Of a stretch of 5,269 nt of DNA, positions 5,041-5,269 are shown piece after piece. The DNA is from Anaerolineaceae bacterium. Lineage in GTDB: Bacteria; Chloroflexota; Anaerolineae; 4572-78. Location of the stretch: positions 1 to 5,269 of the forward strand of contig JANTHQ010000176.1 in NCBI GenBank assembly GCA_024762375.1, written 5' to 3'. Numbering within the stretch: position 1 is the first letter of the stretch; each line of letters starts with the position of its first letter. The notes beneath the pieces were generated by a model. It was not told the origin of the DNA and made no database searches. It worked only from the letters and a program-made list of their open reading frames with translations. The position numbers and the translations under genes were made by a program.

Positions 5041-5269
5041 TTACCCGCCCAACAGCGTCCCGATGGCATCTGCCAAAAATTGTACCCGCCCAACCAGCAA
5101 TGCCACTCGTGCGCCGACAGTATTTGCAAATAATGCCCCCAAGGTAATGAGCACTATCCAGCGGCCCATCCCTGCCCAAAAATCGACAAACCCGGCACGG
5201 AAACCCGCCAGCGCTCCCCGTGGTTTATAGGTGAACGTAAAATAAAAGAGTGTGCCAACCGTACCGAGA
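5041..5269 (-). CDS. Membrane protein of unknown function, C-terminal 75 residues (runs off the right edge)
   Basis: A frame open from the right edge ends at TAA (5043-5041), giving the last 75 residues of a larger protein. It shows part of a hydrophobic segment (residues 1-13 of the visible piece, GTLFYFTFTY), then a polar stretch containing YKPRG at 14-18 and the aromatic FVDFWAG. A second strong hydrophobic segment, WIVLITLGALFANTVGARV, spans 37-55, followed by a short tail ending in LLGG. This looks like the end of an integral membrane protein. It resembles uncharacterised Anaerolineae membrane proteins I recall having an R-W-x-L-I-x-x-G-A-x-F-x-N-T pattern, but I cannot name it. No hairpin terminator is evident in the 86 bases after its stop. 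The next gene (4854-4354) has its own promoter, so co-transcription is possible but not required. The overlapping plus-strand frames have no ribosome-binding site or recognisable protein. Confidence 0.68.
   Translation of the reverse strand, partial: LGTVGTLFYFTFTYKPRGALAGFRAGFVDFWAGMGRWIVLITLGALFANTVGARVALLVGRVQFLADAIGTLLGG

Overview
The window looks like ordinary chromosomal DNA from a member of the Chloroflexota, most likely an Anaerolineae-type lineage. This rests on family recognition from memory, not on a search. Four things point this way. RecG has an extra N-terminal domain ahead of the usual wedge domain. It follows a DAK2 (FakA-type) gene and a DegV gene. The L28 protein is the four-cysteine zinc form. 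A small surface protein has a long Thr/Pro linker and a PDTG-type C-terminal tail, a style common in that group. I see no mobile element, CRISPR array, tRNA or rRNA. No stretch over 300 bases lacks a gene.

Layout: six of the seven genes are on the minus strand. Reading that strand from right to left, 5269-5041 is the C-terminal end of a membrane protein of unknown function. Next, 4854-4354 is a short protein with two membrane segments, a Thr/Pro-rich stalk and a VPDTG sorting-like tail; it has its own promoter (4925-4953) and terminator (4291-4321). A PfkB/ribokinase-family kinase follows (4202-3351) with its own promoter. The only plus-strand gene, rpmB (3079-3261, ribosomal protein L28), converges on the kinase gene, and a strong, probably shared terminator lies between them (3279-3312). 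rpmB diverges from a minus-strand operon driven by a clear promoter at 2912-2940: fakA-like DAK2 protein (2878-1250), degV/fakB-like protein (1240-383, 9-bp gap) and the start of recG (285 to beyond the left edge).

How the genes work together: the DAK2 and DegV proteins form a plausible fatty-acid kinase pair, in which the DegV/FakB protein presents a fatty acid and FakA phosphorylates it to acyl-phosphate for phospholipid synthesis. Both differ from the characterised Firmicutes enzymes at positions I recall as functional: Cys to Asp at the presumed FakA zinc site, and Arg to Thr and His to Phe in the DegV protein. This is the most interesting biochemical point in the window. RecG (replication-fork remodelling) follows in the same direction, an old bacterial gene neighbourhood. 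The Asp23/YloU gene often found between rpmB and fakA is absent; a divergent promoter region takes its place.

I found no previously undescribed multi-gene system. The main leads are the altered FakA/FakB pair, the stalk-like anchored protein, and well-formed promoters and terminators that would be useful for this under-studied phylum.
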